A stretch of 64,000 nucleotides of DNA, taken from positions 62,001-126,000 of the forward strand of contig NW_027488858.1 in NCBI RefSeq assembly GCF_050948215.1, read 5' to 3'. Below are positions 1-11,518 of this stretch, in pieces. This DNA is from Halictus rubicundus. Its lineage: Eukaryota > Arthropoda > Insecta > Hymenoptera > Halictidae. The notes below the pieces were generated by a model, which did not search any database, was not told where the DNA came from, and saw nothing but the letters and a program-made list of their open reading frames with translations. The position numbers and the translations under genes were made by a program. How positions within the stretch are numbered: the first letter of the stretch is position 1; each line of letters begins with the position of its first letter.

Positions 1-36
1 TTATGATATATATTGTTAGAAACCGTCTATATTACA

Positions 37-46
37 GTGATATCAC
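37..46. repeat. 10-bp perfect palindrome GTGATATCAC, once per monomer
   Basis: GTGATATCAC reads the same on both strands and centres on an EcoRV site. It is kept in most monomers. Forms that break it include GATTTCAC (8,291; 9,443; 10,787; 12,707), GATCCCTC (53,215; 55,711; 56,287), GATATGAC (46,495), GATATTAC (61,280; 63,008), GCTATCAC (49,182) and the GATATCGGG group, which keeps GATATC but loses the outer palindrome. It is the clearest symmetric element of the unit. Whether any protein uses it is not known. Confidence 0.8.
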
Positions 47-97
47 GTCGAAAATCGTCTAGGACCGATACGGTAAAAGTTTCCTCTTAGCGGTGGG

Positions 98-129
98 GCT
101 TAGAAAAGTGTTCGTCCAACGTCCGACGG
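98..129 (+). repeat. Two-state cassette, A form (first copy)
   Basis: This 32-bp part of the unit exists as two main alternatives across the array. The A form contains GTTCGTCCAACGTCCGACGG; the B form contains TTTCCAGAGTTTTGTCGACGG minus its first base. Flanks on both sides are shared, which points to a conversion-like swap rather than even divergence. Intermediates exist: CTTAG head joined to the B tail (26,017-26,040; 26,400-26,425; 57,309-57,335; 61,148-61,175) and GGACTTAGAAAAATTTTCG with the A tail (13,540; 17,570; 61,330). The A form holds a short inverted repeat, CGTC-C-GACG, at 120-128. Function is unknown; a protein-binding site is one possibility. Confidence 0.85.
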
Positions 130-1728
130 AGTAGTACATCCGTCCATTATTAGCTAATAACTCGGTAAACAATAGTAGTAGCGAGTTTGGTGTTATGATA
201 TATATTGTTAGAAACCGTCTATATTACAGTGATATCACGTCGAAAATCGTCTAGGACCGATACGGAAAAAGTTTCCTCTTAGCGGTGGGGCTTAGAAAAG
301 TGTTCGTCCAACGTCCGATGGAGTAGTACATCCGTCCATTATTTGCCAATAACTCGGTAAATAATAGTAGTAGTGAGTTTGGTGTTACGATATATATTGT
401 TAGAAACCGTCTATATTACAGTGATATCACGTCGAAAATCGTCTAGGATCGATATGGAAAAAGTTTCCTCTTAGCGGTGGGACTTCGAAAAATTTCCAGA
501 GTTTTGTCGACGGAGTAGTACATCCGTCCATTATTTGCTAATAACTCGGTAAATAATAGTAGCAGCGAGTTTGGTGTTACGATATATATTGTTAGAAACC
601 GTCTATATTACAGTGATATCACGTCAAAAATCGTCTAGGACCGATACGGTAAAAGTTTCCTCTTAGCGGTGGGGCTTAGAAAAATGTTCGTCCAACGTCC
701 GACGGAGTAGTACATCCGTCCATTATTAGCTAATAACTCGGTAAACAATAGTAGTAGCGAGTTTGGTGTTATGATATATATTGTTAGAAACCGTCTATAT
801 TACAGAGATATCACGTCGAAAATCGTCTAGGATCGATACGGAAAAAGTTTCCTCTTAGCGGTGGGACTTCGAAAAATTTCCAGAGTTTTGTCGACGGAGT
901 ATTACATCCGTCCATTATTTGCTAATAACTCGGTAAATAATAGTAGTAGCGAGTTTGGTGTTATGATATATATTGTTAGAAACCGTCTATATTACAGTGA
1001 TATCGGGTCGAAAATGGTCTAGGACCGATACGGAAAAAGTTTCCTCTTAGCGGTGGGGCTTAGAAAAGTGTTCGTCCAACGTCCGACGGAGTAGTACATC
1101 CGTCCATTATTTGCTAATAACTCGGTAAATAATAGTAGTAGCGAGTTTGGTGTTATGATATATATGGTTAGAAACCGTCTATATTACAGTGATATCACGT
1201 CGAAAATCGTCTAGGACCGATACGGTAAAAGTTTCCTCTTAGCGGTGGGGCTTAGAAAAATGTTCGTCCAACGTCCGACGGAGTAGTACATCCGTCCATT
1301 ATTAGCTAATAACTCGGTAAACAATAGTAGTAGCGAGTTTGGTGTTATGATATATATTGTTAGAAACCGTCTATATTACAGTGATATCACGTCGAAAATC
1401 GTCTAGGACCGATACGGTAAAAGTTTCCTCTTAGCGGTGGGGCTTAGAAAAGTGTTCGTCCAACGTCCGACGGAGTAGTACATCCGTCCATTATTAGCTA
1501 ATAACTCGGGAAACAATAGTAGTAGCGAGTTTGGTGTTATGATATATATTGTTAGAAACCGTCTATATTACAGTGATATCACGTCGAAAATCGTCTAGGA
1601 CCGATACGGAAAAAGTTTCCTCTTAGCGGTGGGGCTTAGAAAAGTGTTCGTCCAACGTCCGACGGAGTAGTACATCCGTCCATTATTTGCCAATAACTCG
1701 GTAAATAATAGTAGTAGCGAGTTTGGTG

Positions 1729-1920
1729 TTACGATATATATTGTTAGAAACCGTCTATATTACAGTGATATCACGTCGAAAATCGTCTAGGATCGATACG
1801 GAAAAAGTTTCCTCTTAGCGGTGGGACTTCGAAAAATTTCCAGAGTTTTGTCGACGGAGTAGTACATCCGTCCATTATTTGCTAATAACTCGGTAAATAA
1901 TAGTAGTAGCGAGTTTGGTG
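1729..1920 (+). repeat. Reference type-B monomer
   Basis: Same length and nearly the same sequence as the type-A unit outside one cassette. At unit positions 98-129 the A sequence is replaced by an equally long block starting ACTTCGAAAAATTTCC and ending in GTCGACGG. By direct comparison 15 of 32 positions differ, ten of them consecutive (unit 114-123). B monomers usually carry GGATCG rather than GGACCG upstream (a ClaI site, ATCGAT), and a TTTGCT tail with AAAT rather than AAAC. The B cassette holds a SalI site (GTCGAC). Some monomers carry B with the GGACC or AAACTC head, so cassette and head can be exchanged between types. Confidence 0.95.
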
Positions 1921-3336
1921 TTACGATATATATTGTTAGAAACCGTCTATATTACAGTGATATCACGTCGAAAATCGTCTAGGACCGATACGGTAAAAGT
2001 TTCCTCTTAGCGGTGGGGCTTAGAAAAATGTTCGTCCAACGTCCGACGGAGTAGTACATCCGTCCATTATTAGCTAATAACTCGGTAAACAATAGTAGTA
2101 GCGAGTTTGGTGTTATGATATATATTGTTAGAAACCGTCTATATTACAGTGATATCACGTCGAAAATCGTCTAGGACCGATACGGAAAAAGTTTCCTCTT
2201 AGCGGTGGGGCTTAGAAAAATGTCCGTCCAACGTCCGACGGAGTAGTACATCCGTCCATTATTAGCTAATAACTCGGTAAACAATAGTAGTAGCGAGTTT
2301 GGTGTTATGATATATATTGTTAGAAACCGTCTATATTACAGTGATATCACGTCGAAAATGTTCTAGGACCGATACGGAAAAAGTTTCCTCTTAGCGGTGG
2401 GGCTTAGAAAAGTGTTCGTCCAACGTCCGACGGAGTAGTACATTCGTCCATTATTTGCTAATAACTCAGTAAATAATAGTAGTAGCGAGTTTGGTGTTAT
2501 GATATATATTGTTAGAAACCGTCTATATTACAGTGATATCACGTCGAAAATCGTCTAGGACCGATACGGTAAAAGTTTCCTCTTAGCGGTGGGGCTTAGA
2601 AAAATGTTCGTCCAACGTCCCACGGAGTAGTACATCCGTCCATTATTAGCTAATAACTCGGTAAATAATAGTAGTAGCGAGTTTGGTGTTATGATATATA
2701 TTGTTAGAAACCGTCTATATTACAGTGATATCGGGTCGAAAATGGTCTAGGACCGATACGGAAAAGTTTCCTCTTAGCGGTGGGGCTTAGAAAAGTGTTC
2801 GTCCAACGTCCGACGGAGTAGTACATCCGTCCATTATTAGCTAATAACTCGGTAAACAATAGTAGTAGCGAGTTTGGTGTTATGATATATATTGTTAGAA
2901 ACCGTCTATATTACAGTGATATCACGTCGAAAATCGTCTAGGACCGATACGGTAAAAGTTTCCTCTTAGCGGTGGGGCTTAGAAAAATGTTCGTCCAACG
3001 TCCGACGAAGTAGAACATCCGTCCATTATTAGCTAATAACTCGGTAAACAATAGTAGTAGCGAGTTTGGTGTTATGATATATATTGTTAGAAACCGTCTA
3101 TATTACAGTGATATCACGTCGAAACTCGTCTAGGACCGATACGGAAAAAGTTTCCTCTTAGCGGTGGGGCTTAGAAAAGTGTTCGTCCAACGTCCGACGG
3201 AGTAGTACATCCGTCCATTATTTGCTAATAACTCGGTAAATAATAGTAGTAGCGAGTTTGGTGTTATGATATATATTGTTAGAAACCGTCTATATTACAG
3301 TGATATCACGTCGAAAATCGTCTAGGACCGATACGG

Positions 3337-6300
3337 TAAAAGTTTCCTCTTAGCGGTGGGGCTTAGAAAAGTGTTCGTCCAACGTCCGACGGAGTAGTAC
3401 ATCCGTCCATTATTAGCTAATAACTCGGTAAACAATAGTAGTAGGGAGTTTGGTGTTATGATATATATTGTTAGAAACCGTCTATATTACAGTGATATCA
3501 CGTCGAAAATCGTCTAGGACCGATACGGAAAAAGTTTCCTCTTAGCGGTGGGGCTTAGAAAAGTGTTCGTCCAACGTCCGACGGAGTAGTACATCCGTCC
3601 ATTATTTGCCAATAACTCGGTAAATAATAGTAGTAGCGAGTTTGGTGTTACGATATATATTGTTAGAAACCGTCTATATTACAGTGATATCACGTCGAAA
3701 ATCGTCTAGGACCGATACGGTAAAAGTGTCCTCTTAGCGGTGGGGCTTAGAAAAGTGTTCGTCCAACGTCCGACGGAGTAGTACATCCGTCCATTATTTG
3801 CTAATAACTCGGTAAATAATAGTAGTAGTGAGTTTGGTGTTATGATATATATTGTTAGAAACCGTCTATATTACAGTGATATCACGTCGAAAATCGTCTA
3901 GGACCGATACGGTAAAAGTTTCCTCTTAGCGGTGGGGCTTAGAAAATGTTCGTCCAACGTCCGACGGAGTAGTACATCCGTCCATTATTTGCTAATAACT
4001 CGGTAAATAATAGTAGTAGCGAGTTTGGTGTTATGATATATATTGTTAGAAACAGTCTATATTACAGTGATATCACGTCGAAAATCGTCTAGGACCGATA
4101 CGGTAAAAGTTTCCTCTTAGCGGTGGGGCTTAGAAAAATGTTCGTCCAACGTCCGACGGAGTAGTACATCCGTCCATTATTAGCTAATAACTCGGTAAAC
4201 AATAGTAGTAGCGAGTTTGGTGTTATGATATATATTGTTAGAAAACGTCTATATTACAGTGATATCACGTCGAAACTCGTCTAGGACCCATACGGAAAAA
4301 GTTTCCTCTTAGCGGTGGGGCTTAGAAAAGTGTTCGTCCAACGTCCGACGGAGTAGTACATTCGTCCATTATTTGCTAATAACTCAGTAAATAATAGTAG
4401 TAGCGAGTTTGGTGTTATGATATATATTGTTAGAAACCGTCTATATTACAGTCATATCACGTCGAAAATCGTCTAGGACCGATACGGAAAAAGTTTCCTC
4501 TTAGCGGTGGGGCTTAGAAAAATGTTCGTCCAACGTCCGACGGAGTAGTACATCCGTCCATTATTAGCTAATAACTCGGTAAACAATAGTAGTAGCGAGT
4601 TTGGTGTTATGATATATATTGTTAGAAACCGTCTATATTACAGTGATATCACGTCGAAAATGTTCTAGGACCGATACGGAAAAAGTTTCCTCTTAGCGGT
4701 GGGGCTTAGAAAAGTGTTCGTCCAACGTCCGACGGAGTAGTACATTCGTCCATTATTTGCTAATAACTCAGTAAATAATAGTAGTAGCGAGTTTGGTGTT
4801 ATGATATATATTGTTAGAAACCGTCTATATTACAGTGATATCACGTCGAAAATCGTCTAGGACCGATACGGTAAAAGTTTCCTCTTAGCGGTGGGGCTTA
4901 GAAAAATGTTCGTCCAACGTCCCACGGAGTAGTACATCCGTCCATTATTAGCTAATAACTCGGTAAATAATAGTAGTAGCGAGTTTGGTGTTATGATATA
5001 TATTGTTAGAAACCGTCTATATTACAGTGATATCGGGTCGAAAATGGTCTAGGACCGATACGGAAAAAGTTTCCTCTTAGCGGTGGGGCTTAGAAAAGTG
5101 TTCGTCCAACGTCCGACGGAGTAGTACATCCGTCCATTATTAGCTAATAACTCGGTAAACAATAGTAGTAGCGAGTTTGGTGTTATGATATATATTGTTA
5201 GAAACCGTCTATATTACAGTGATATCACGTCGAAAATCGTCTAGGACCGATACGGTAAAAGTTTCCTCTTAGCGGTGGGGCTTAGAAAAATGTTCGTCCA
5301 ACGTCCGACGAAGTAGTACATCCGTCCATTATTAGCTAATAACTCGGTAAACAATAGTAGTAGCGAGTTTGGTGTTATGATATATATTGTTAGAAACCGT
5401 CCATATTACAGTGATATCACGTCGAAACTCGTCTAGGACCGATACGGAAAAAGTTTCCTCTTAGCGGTGGGGCTTAGAAAAGTGTTCGTCCAACGTCCGA
5501 CGGAGTAGTACATTCGTCCATTATTTGCTAATAACTCGGTAAATAATAGTAGTAGCGAGTTTGGTGTTATGATATATATTGTTAGAAACCGTCTATATTA
5601 CAGTGATATCACGTCGAAAATCGTCTATTACTGATACGGTAAAAGTTTCCTCTTAGCGGTGGGGCTTAGAAAAATGTTCGTCCAACGTCCGACGGAGTAG
5701 TACATCCGTCCATTATTAGCTAATAACTCGGTAAACAATAGTAGTAGCGAGTTTGGTGTTATGATATATATTGTTAGAAACCGTCTATATTACAGTGATA
5801 TCACGTCGAAAATCGTCTAGGACCGATACGGTAAAAGTTTCCTCTTAGCGGTGGGGCTTAGAAAAGTGTTCGTCCAACGTCCGACGGAGTAGTACATCCG
5901 TCCATTATTAGCTAATAACTCGGTAAACAATAGTAGTAGCGAGTTTGGTGTTATGATATATATTGTTAGAAACCGTCTATATTACAGTGATATCACGTCG
6001 AAAATCGTCTAGGACCGATACGGAAAAAGTTTCCTCTTAGCGGTGGGGCTTAGAAAAGTGTTCGTCCAACGTCCGACGGAGTAGTACATCCGTCCATTAT
6101 TTGCCAATAACTCGGTAAATAATAGTAGTAGCGAGTTTGGTGTTACGATATATATTGTTAGAAACCGTCTATATTACAGTGATATCACGTCGAAAATCGT
6201 CTAGGACCGATACGGTAAAAGTTTCCTCTTAGCGGTGGGGCTTAGAAAAATGTTCGTCCAACGTCCGACGGAGTAGTACATCCGTCCATTATTAGCTAAT

Positions 6301-8254
6301 AACTCTGTAAACAATAGTAGTAGCGAGTTTGGTGTTATGATATATATTGTTAGAAAACGTCTATATTACAGTGATATCACGTCGAAACTCGTCTAGGACC
6401 GATACGGAAAAAGTTTCCTCTTAGCGGTGGGACTTCGAAAAATTTCCAGAGTTTTGTCGACGGAGTAGTACATCCGTCCATTATTTGCTAATAACTCGGT
6501 AAATAATAGTAGTAGTGAGTTTGGTGTTATGATATATATTGTTAGAAACCGTCTATATTACAGTGATATCACGTCGAAAATCGTCTAGGATCGATACGGA
6601 AAAAGTTTCCTCTTAGCGGTGGGACTTCGAAAAATTTCCAGAGTTTTGTCGACGGAGTAGTACATCCGTCCATTATTTGCTAATAACTCGGTAATTAATA
6701 GTAGTAGCGAGTTTGGTGTTATGATATATATTGTTAGAAACCGTCTATATTACAGTGATATCACGTCGAAAATGTTCTAGGACCGATACGGAAAAAGTTT
6801 CCTCTTAGCGGTGGGGCTTAGAAAAGTGTTCGTCCAACGTCCGACGGAGTAGTACATTCGTCCATTATTTGCTAATAACTCAGTAAATAATAGTAGTAGC
6901 GAGTTTGGTGTTATGATATATATTGTTAGAAACCGTCTATATTACAGTGATATCACGTCGAAAATCGTCTAGGACCGATACGGTAAAAGTTTCCTCTTAG
7001 CGGTGGGGCTTAGAAAAATGTTCGTCCAACGTCCCACGGAGTAGTACATCCGTCCATTATTTGCTAATAACTCGGTAAATAATAGTAGTAGCGAGTTTGG
7101 TGTTACGATATATATTGTTAGAAACCGTCTATATTACAGTGATATCACGTCGAAAATCGTCTAGGACCGATACGGTAAAAGTTTCCTCTTAGCGGTGGGG
7201 CTTAGAAAAATGTTCGTCCAACGTCCGACGGAGTAGTACATCCGTCCATTATTTGCTAATAACTCGGTAAATAATAGTAGTAGTGAGTTTGGTGTTATGA
7301 TATATATTGTTAGAAACCGTCTATATTACAGTGATATCACGTCGAAAATCGTCTAGGACCAATACGGTAAAAGTTTCCTCTTAGCGGTGGGGCTTAGAAA
7401 AATGTTCGTCCAACGTCCGACGGAGTAGTACATCCGTCCATTATTAGCTAATAACTCGGTAAACAATAGTAGTAGCGAGTTTGGTGTTATGATATATATT
7501 GTTAGAAACCGTCTATATTACAGTGATATCACGTCGAAAATCGTCTAGGACCGATACGGTAAAAGTTTCCTCTTAGCGGTGGGGCTTAGAAAAATGTTCG
7601 TCCAACGTCCGACGAAGTAGTACATCCGTCCATTATTAGCTAATAACTCGGTAAACAATAGTAGTAGTGAGTTTGGTGTTATGATATATATTGTTAGAAA
7701 CCGTCTATATTACAGTGATATCACGTCGAAACTCGTCTAGGACCGATACGGAAAAAGTTTCCTCTTAGCGGTGGGGCTTAGAAAAGTGTTCGTCCAACGT
7801 CCGACGGAGTAGTACATCCGTCCATTATTAGCTAATAACTCGGTAAACAATAGTAGTAGCGAGTTTGGTGTTATGATATATATTGTTAGAAACCGTCTAT
7901 ATTACAGTGATATCACTTCGAAAATCGTCTAGGACCGATACGGTAAAAGTTTCCTCTTAGCGGTGGGGCTTAGAAAAGTGTTCGTCCAACGTCCGACGGA
8001 GTAGTACATCCGTCCATTATTTGCCAATAACTCGGTAAATAATAGTAGTAGCGAGTTTGGTGTTACGATATATATTGTTAGAAACCGTCTATATTACAGT
8101 GATATCACTTCGAAAATCGTCTAGGACCGATACGGTAAAAGTTTCCTCTTAGCGGTGGGGCTTAGAAAAGTGTTCGTCCAACGTCCGACGGAGTAGTACA
8201 TCCGTCCATTATTTGCCAATAACTCGGTAAATAATAGTAGTAGCGAGTTTGGTG
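3337..8254 (+). repeat. Mosaic satellite, no simple HOR
   Basis: No gene. The stretch is built from the same monomer types as the blocks around it: CGGT/AAATG/TAGC units, AAACTC units, GGG-GGTC units, ATGTTC units with ATTCG and CTCAG, CCCACGG units, and a few B units (6,420-6,660). An ATGTTC unit followed by a CCCACGG unit recurs near 4,600-4,990 and 6,720-7,100. The odd TCTATTACTG variant at 5,621 reappears at 12,149, 15,989, 23,667 and 29,233, in each case two or so monomers after a CGAAG or CAAAG unit. A one-base deletion sits at 3,941. Confidence 0.85.
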
Positions 8255-11200
8255 TTACGATATATATTGTTAGAAACCGTCTATATTACAGTGATTTCAC
8301 GTCGAAAATCGTCTAGGACCGATACGGAAAAAGTTTCCTCTTAGCGGTGGGGCTTAGAAAAGTGTTCGTCCAACGTCCGACGGAGTAGTACATTCGTCCA
8401 TTATTTGCTAATAACTCAGTAAATAATAGTAGTAGCGAGTTTGGTGTTATGATATATATTGTTAGAAACCGTCTATATTACAGAGATATCACGTCGAAAA
8501 TCGTCTAGGATCGATACGGAAAAAGTTTCCTCTTAGCGGTGGGACTTCGAAAAATTTCCAGAGTTTTGTCGACGGAGTATTACATCCGTCCATTATTTGC
8601 TAATAACTCGGTAAATAATAGTAGTAGCGAGTTTGGTGTTATGATATATATTGTTAGAAACCGTCTATATTACAGTGATATCACGTCGAAAATCGTCTAG
8701 GACCGATACGGAAAAAGTTTCCTCTTAGCGGTGGGACTTCGAAAAATTTCCAGAGTTTTGTCGACGGAGTAGTACATCCGTCCATTATTTGCTAATAACT
8801 CGGTAAATAATAGTAGTAGTGAGTTTGGTGTTATGATATATATTGTTAGAAACCGTCTGTATTACAGTGATATCGGGTCGAAAATGTTCTAGGACCGATA
8901 CGGAAAAAGTTTCCTCTTAGCGGTGGGACTTAGAAAAGTGTTCGTCCAACGTCCGACGGAGTAGTACATTCGTCCATTATTTGCTAATAACTCAGTAAAT
9001 AATAGTAGTAGCGAGTTTGGTGTTATGATATATATTGTTAGAAACCGTCTATATTACAGAGATATCACGTCGAAAATCGTCTAGGACCGATACGGAAAAA
9101 GTTTCCTCTTAGCGGTGGGACTTCGAAAAATTTCCAGAGTTTTGTCGACGGAGTAGTACATCCGTCCATTATTTGCTAATAACTCGGTAAATAATAGTAG
9201 TAGCGAGTTTGGTGTTACGATATATATTGTTAGAAACCGTCTATATTACAGTGATATCACTTCGAAAATCGTCTAGGACCGATACGGTAAAAGTTTCCTC
9301 TTAGCGGTGGGGCTTAGAAAAGTGTTCGTCCAACGTCCGACGGAGTAGTACATCCGTCCATTATTTGCCAATAACTCGGTAAATAATAGTAGTAGCGAGT
9401 TTGGTGTTACGATATATATTGTTAGAAACCGTCTATATTACAGTGATTTCACGTCGAAAATCGTCTAGGACCGATACGGAAAAAGTTTCCTCTTAGCGGT
9501 GGGGCTTAGAAAAGTGTTCGTCCAACGTCCGACGGAGTAGTACATTCGTCCATTATTTGCTAATAACTCAGTAAATAATAGTAGTAGCGAGTTTGGTGTT
9601 ATGATATATATTGTTAGAAACCGTCTATATTACAGAGATATCACGTCGAAAATCGTCTAGGATCGATACGGAAAAAGTTTCCTCTTAGCGGTGGGACTTC
9701 GAAAAATTTCCAGAGTTTTGTCGACGGAGTATTACATCCGTCCATTATTTGCTAATAACTCGGTAAATAATAGTAGTAGCGAGTTTGGTGTTATGATATA
9801 TATTGTTAGAAACCGTCTATATTACAGTGATATCACGTCGAAAATCGTCTAGGACCGATACGGAAAAAGTTTCCTCTTAGCGGTGGGACTTCGAAAAATT
9901 TCCAGAGTTTTGTCGACGGAGTAGTACATCCGTCCATTATTTGCTAATAACTCGGTAAATAATAGTAGTAGTGAGTTTGGTGTTATGATATATATTGTTA
10001 GAAACCGTCTGTATTACAGTGATATCGGGTCGAAAATGTTCTAGGACCGATACGGAAAAAGTTTCCTCTTAGCGGTGGGACTTCGAAAAATTTCCAGAGT
10101 TTTGTCGACGGAGTAGTACATCCGTCCATTATTTGCTAATAACTCGGTAAATAATAGTAGTAGTGAGTTTGGTGTTATGATATATATTGTTAGAAACCGT
10201 CTGTATTACAGTGATATCGGGTCGAAAATGTTCTAGGACCGATACGGAAAAAGTTTCCTCTTAGCGGTGGGACTTAGAAAAGTGTTCGTCCAACGTCCGA
10301 CGGAGTAGTACATTCGTCCATTATTTGCTAATAACTCAGTAAATAATAGTAGTAGCGAGTTTGGTGTTATGATATATATTGTTAGAAACCGTCTATATTA
10401 CAGAGATATCACGTCGAAAATCGTCTAGGACCGATACGGAAAAAGTTTCCTCTTAGCGGTGGGACTTCGAAAAATTTCCAGAGTTTTGTCGACGGAGTAG
10501 TACATCCGTCCATTATTTGCTAATAACTCGGTAAATAATAGTAGTAGCGAGTTTGGTGTTACGATATATATTGTTAGAAACCGTCTATATTACAGTGATA
10601 TCACTTCGAAAATCGTCTAGGACCGATACGGTAAAAGTTTCCTCTTAGCGGTGGGGCTTAGAAAAGTGTTCGTCCAACGTCCGACGGAGTAGTACATCCG
10701 TCCATTATTTGCCAATAACTCGGTAAATAATAGTAGTAGCGAGTTTGGTGTTACGATATATATTGTTAGAAACCGTCTATATTACAGTGATTTCACGTCG
10801 AAAATCGTCTAGGACCGATACGGAAAAAGTTTCCTCTTAGCGGTGGGGCTTAGAAAAGTGTTCGTCCAACGTCCGACGGAGTAGTACATTCGTCCATTAT
10901 TTGCTAATAACTCAGTAAATAATAGTAGTAGCGAGTTTGGTGTTATGATATATATTGTTAGAAACCGTCTATATTACAGAGATATCACGTCGAAAATCGT
11001 CTAGGATCGATACGGAAAAAGTTTCCTCTTAGCGGTGGGACTTCGAAAAATTTCCAGAGTTTTGTCGACGGAGTATTACATCCGTCCATTATTTGCTAAT
11101 AACTCGGTAAATAATAGTAGTAGCGAGTTTGGTGTTATGATATATATTGTTAGAAACCGTCTATATTACAGTGATATCACGTCGAAAATCGTCTAGGACC

Positions 11201-11518
11201 GATACGGAAAAAGTTTCCTCTTAGCGGTGGGACTTCGAAAAATTTCCAGAGTTTTGTCGACGGAGTAGTACATCCGTCCATTATTTGCTAATAACTCGGT
11301 AAATAATAGTAGTAGTGAGTTTGGTGTTATGATATATATTGTTAGAAACCGTCTGTATTACAGTGATATCGGGTCGAAAATGTTCTAGGACCGATACGGA
11401 AAAAGTTTCCTCTTAGCGGTGGGACTTAGAAAAATGTTCGTCCAACGTCCGACGGAGTAGTACATCCGTCCATTATTTGCCAATAACTCGGTAAATAATA
11501 GTAGTAGCGAGTTTGGTG
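8255..11518 (+). repeat. Six-monomer HOR in 6-, 7- and 4-monomer versions
   Basis: A rare GATTTCACG monomer marks the start of each copy at 8,255, 9,407 and 10,751. Order in a full copy: U1 GATTTC; U2 AGAGATA head with B cassette and AGTATT; U3 B with AGTGAG tail; U4 CTGTATT/GGG/ATGTTC with ATTCG and CTCAG; U5 AGAGATA with B and AGTAGT; U6 CACTTCG with GCCAAT. Copy 1 (8,255-9,406) has six units. Copy 2 (9,407-10,750) has seven: the extra unit at 9,983-10,174 has a U4 head and a U3 B-type tail. Copy 3 (10,751-11,518) stops after four, its last unit being a U4 head joined to a GCCAAT tail. A further lone U1 is at 12,671. Confidence 0.9.

Larger units (their letters stand above)
1..192 (+). repeat. 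Reference type-A monomer
   Basis: First complete unit, used here as the coordinate standard. Landmarks: 10-bp palindrome at 37-46; A-runs at 51-54, 75-78 and 104-107; direct repeat CTTAG flanking a G-rich core near 86-103; type-A cassette at 98-129; TAG-rich tail at 172-180. Recurrent diagnostic sites elsewhere in the array, in these coordinates: 4 (T or C), 23 (C or A), 38 (T or A), 44-46 (CAC or GGG-like), 54-57 (ATCG, CTCG, ATGG or ATGT forms), 65 (C or T), 74 (T or A), 127-129, 140 (C or T), about 152 (TAGC, TTGC or TTTC forms), 164 (G, A or T), 170 (C or T) and 182 (C, T or G). Nothing in it resembles a coding sequence, tRNA or other known RNA gene. Confidence 0.97.
1..3336 (+). repeat. 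Segmental duplication block 1, left copy
   Basis: This run of monomers matches 19,006-22,149 through shared rare variants: GATATGG at 451 and 19,456, ACGTCAAAAA at 621 and 19,626, TATATGGTT near 1,162 and 20,166, CTCGGGAAAC near 1,504 and 20,509, and TAGAACATCC at 3,011 and 21,824. The offset is 19,005 up to about 2,100 and 18,813 afterwards, so the right-hand copy has exactly one monomer fewer. The match ends at 3,337, where CGGT faces CGGA. The left limit lies outside the window. The first 1,015 bases also recur at 14,591-15,605. Confidence 0.9.

Noticed and set aside
120..128. Functional hairpin or terminator from CGTC-C-GACG
   Set aside because: The stem is only four base pairs with a one-base loop, lost in type-B monomers, and no T-run follows.
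1..192. Older half-length (96-bp) duplication inside the monomer
   Set aside because: The halves do not align beyond short shared words such as CGTCC and CTTAG.
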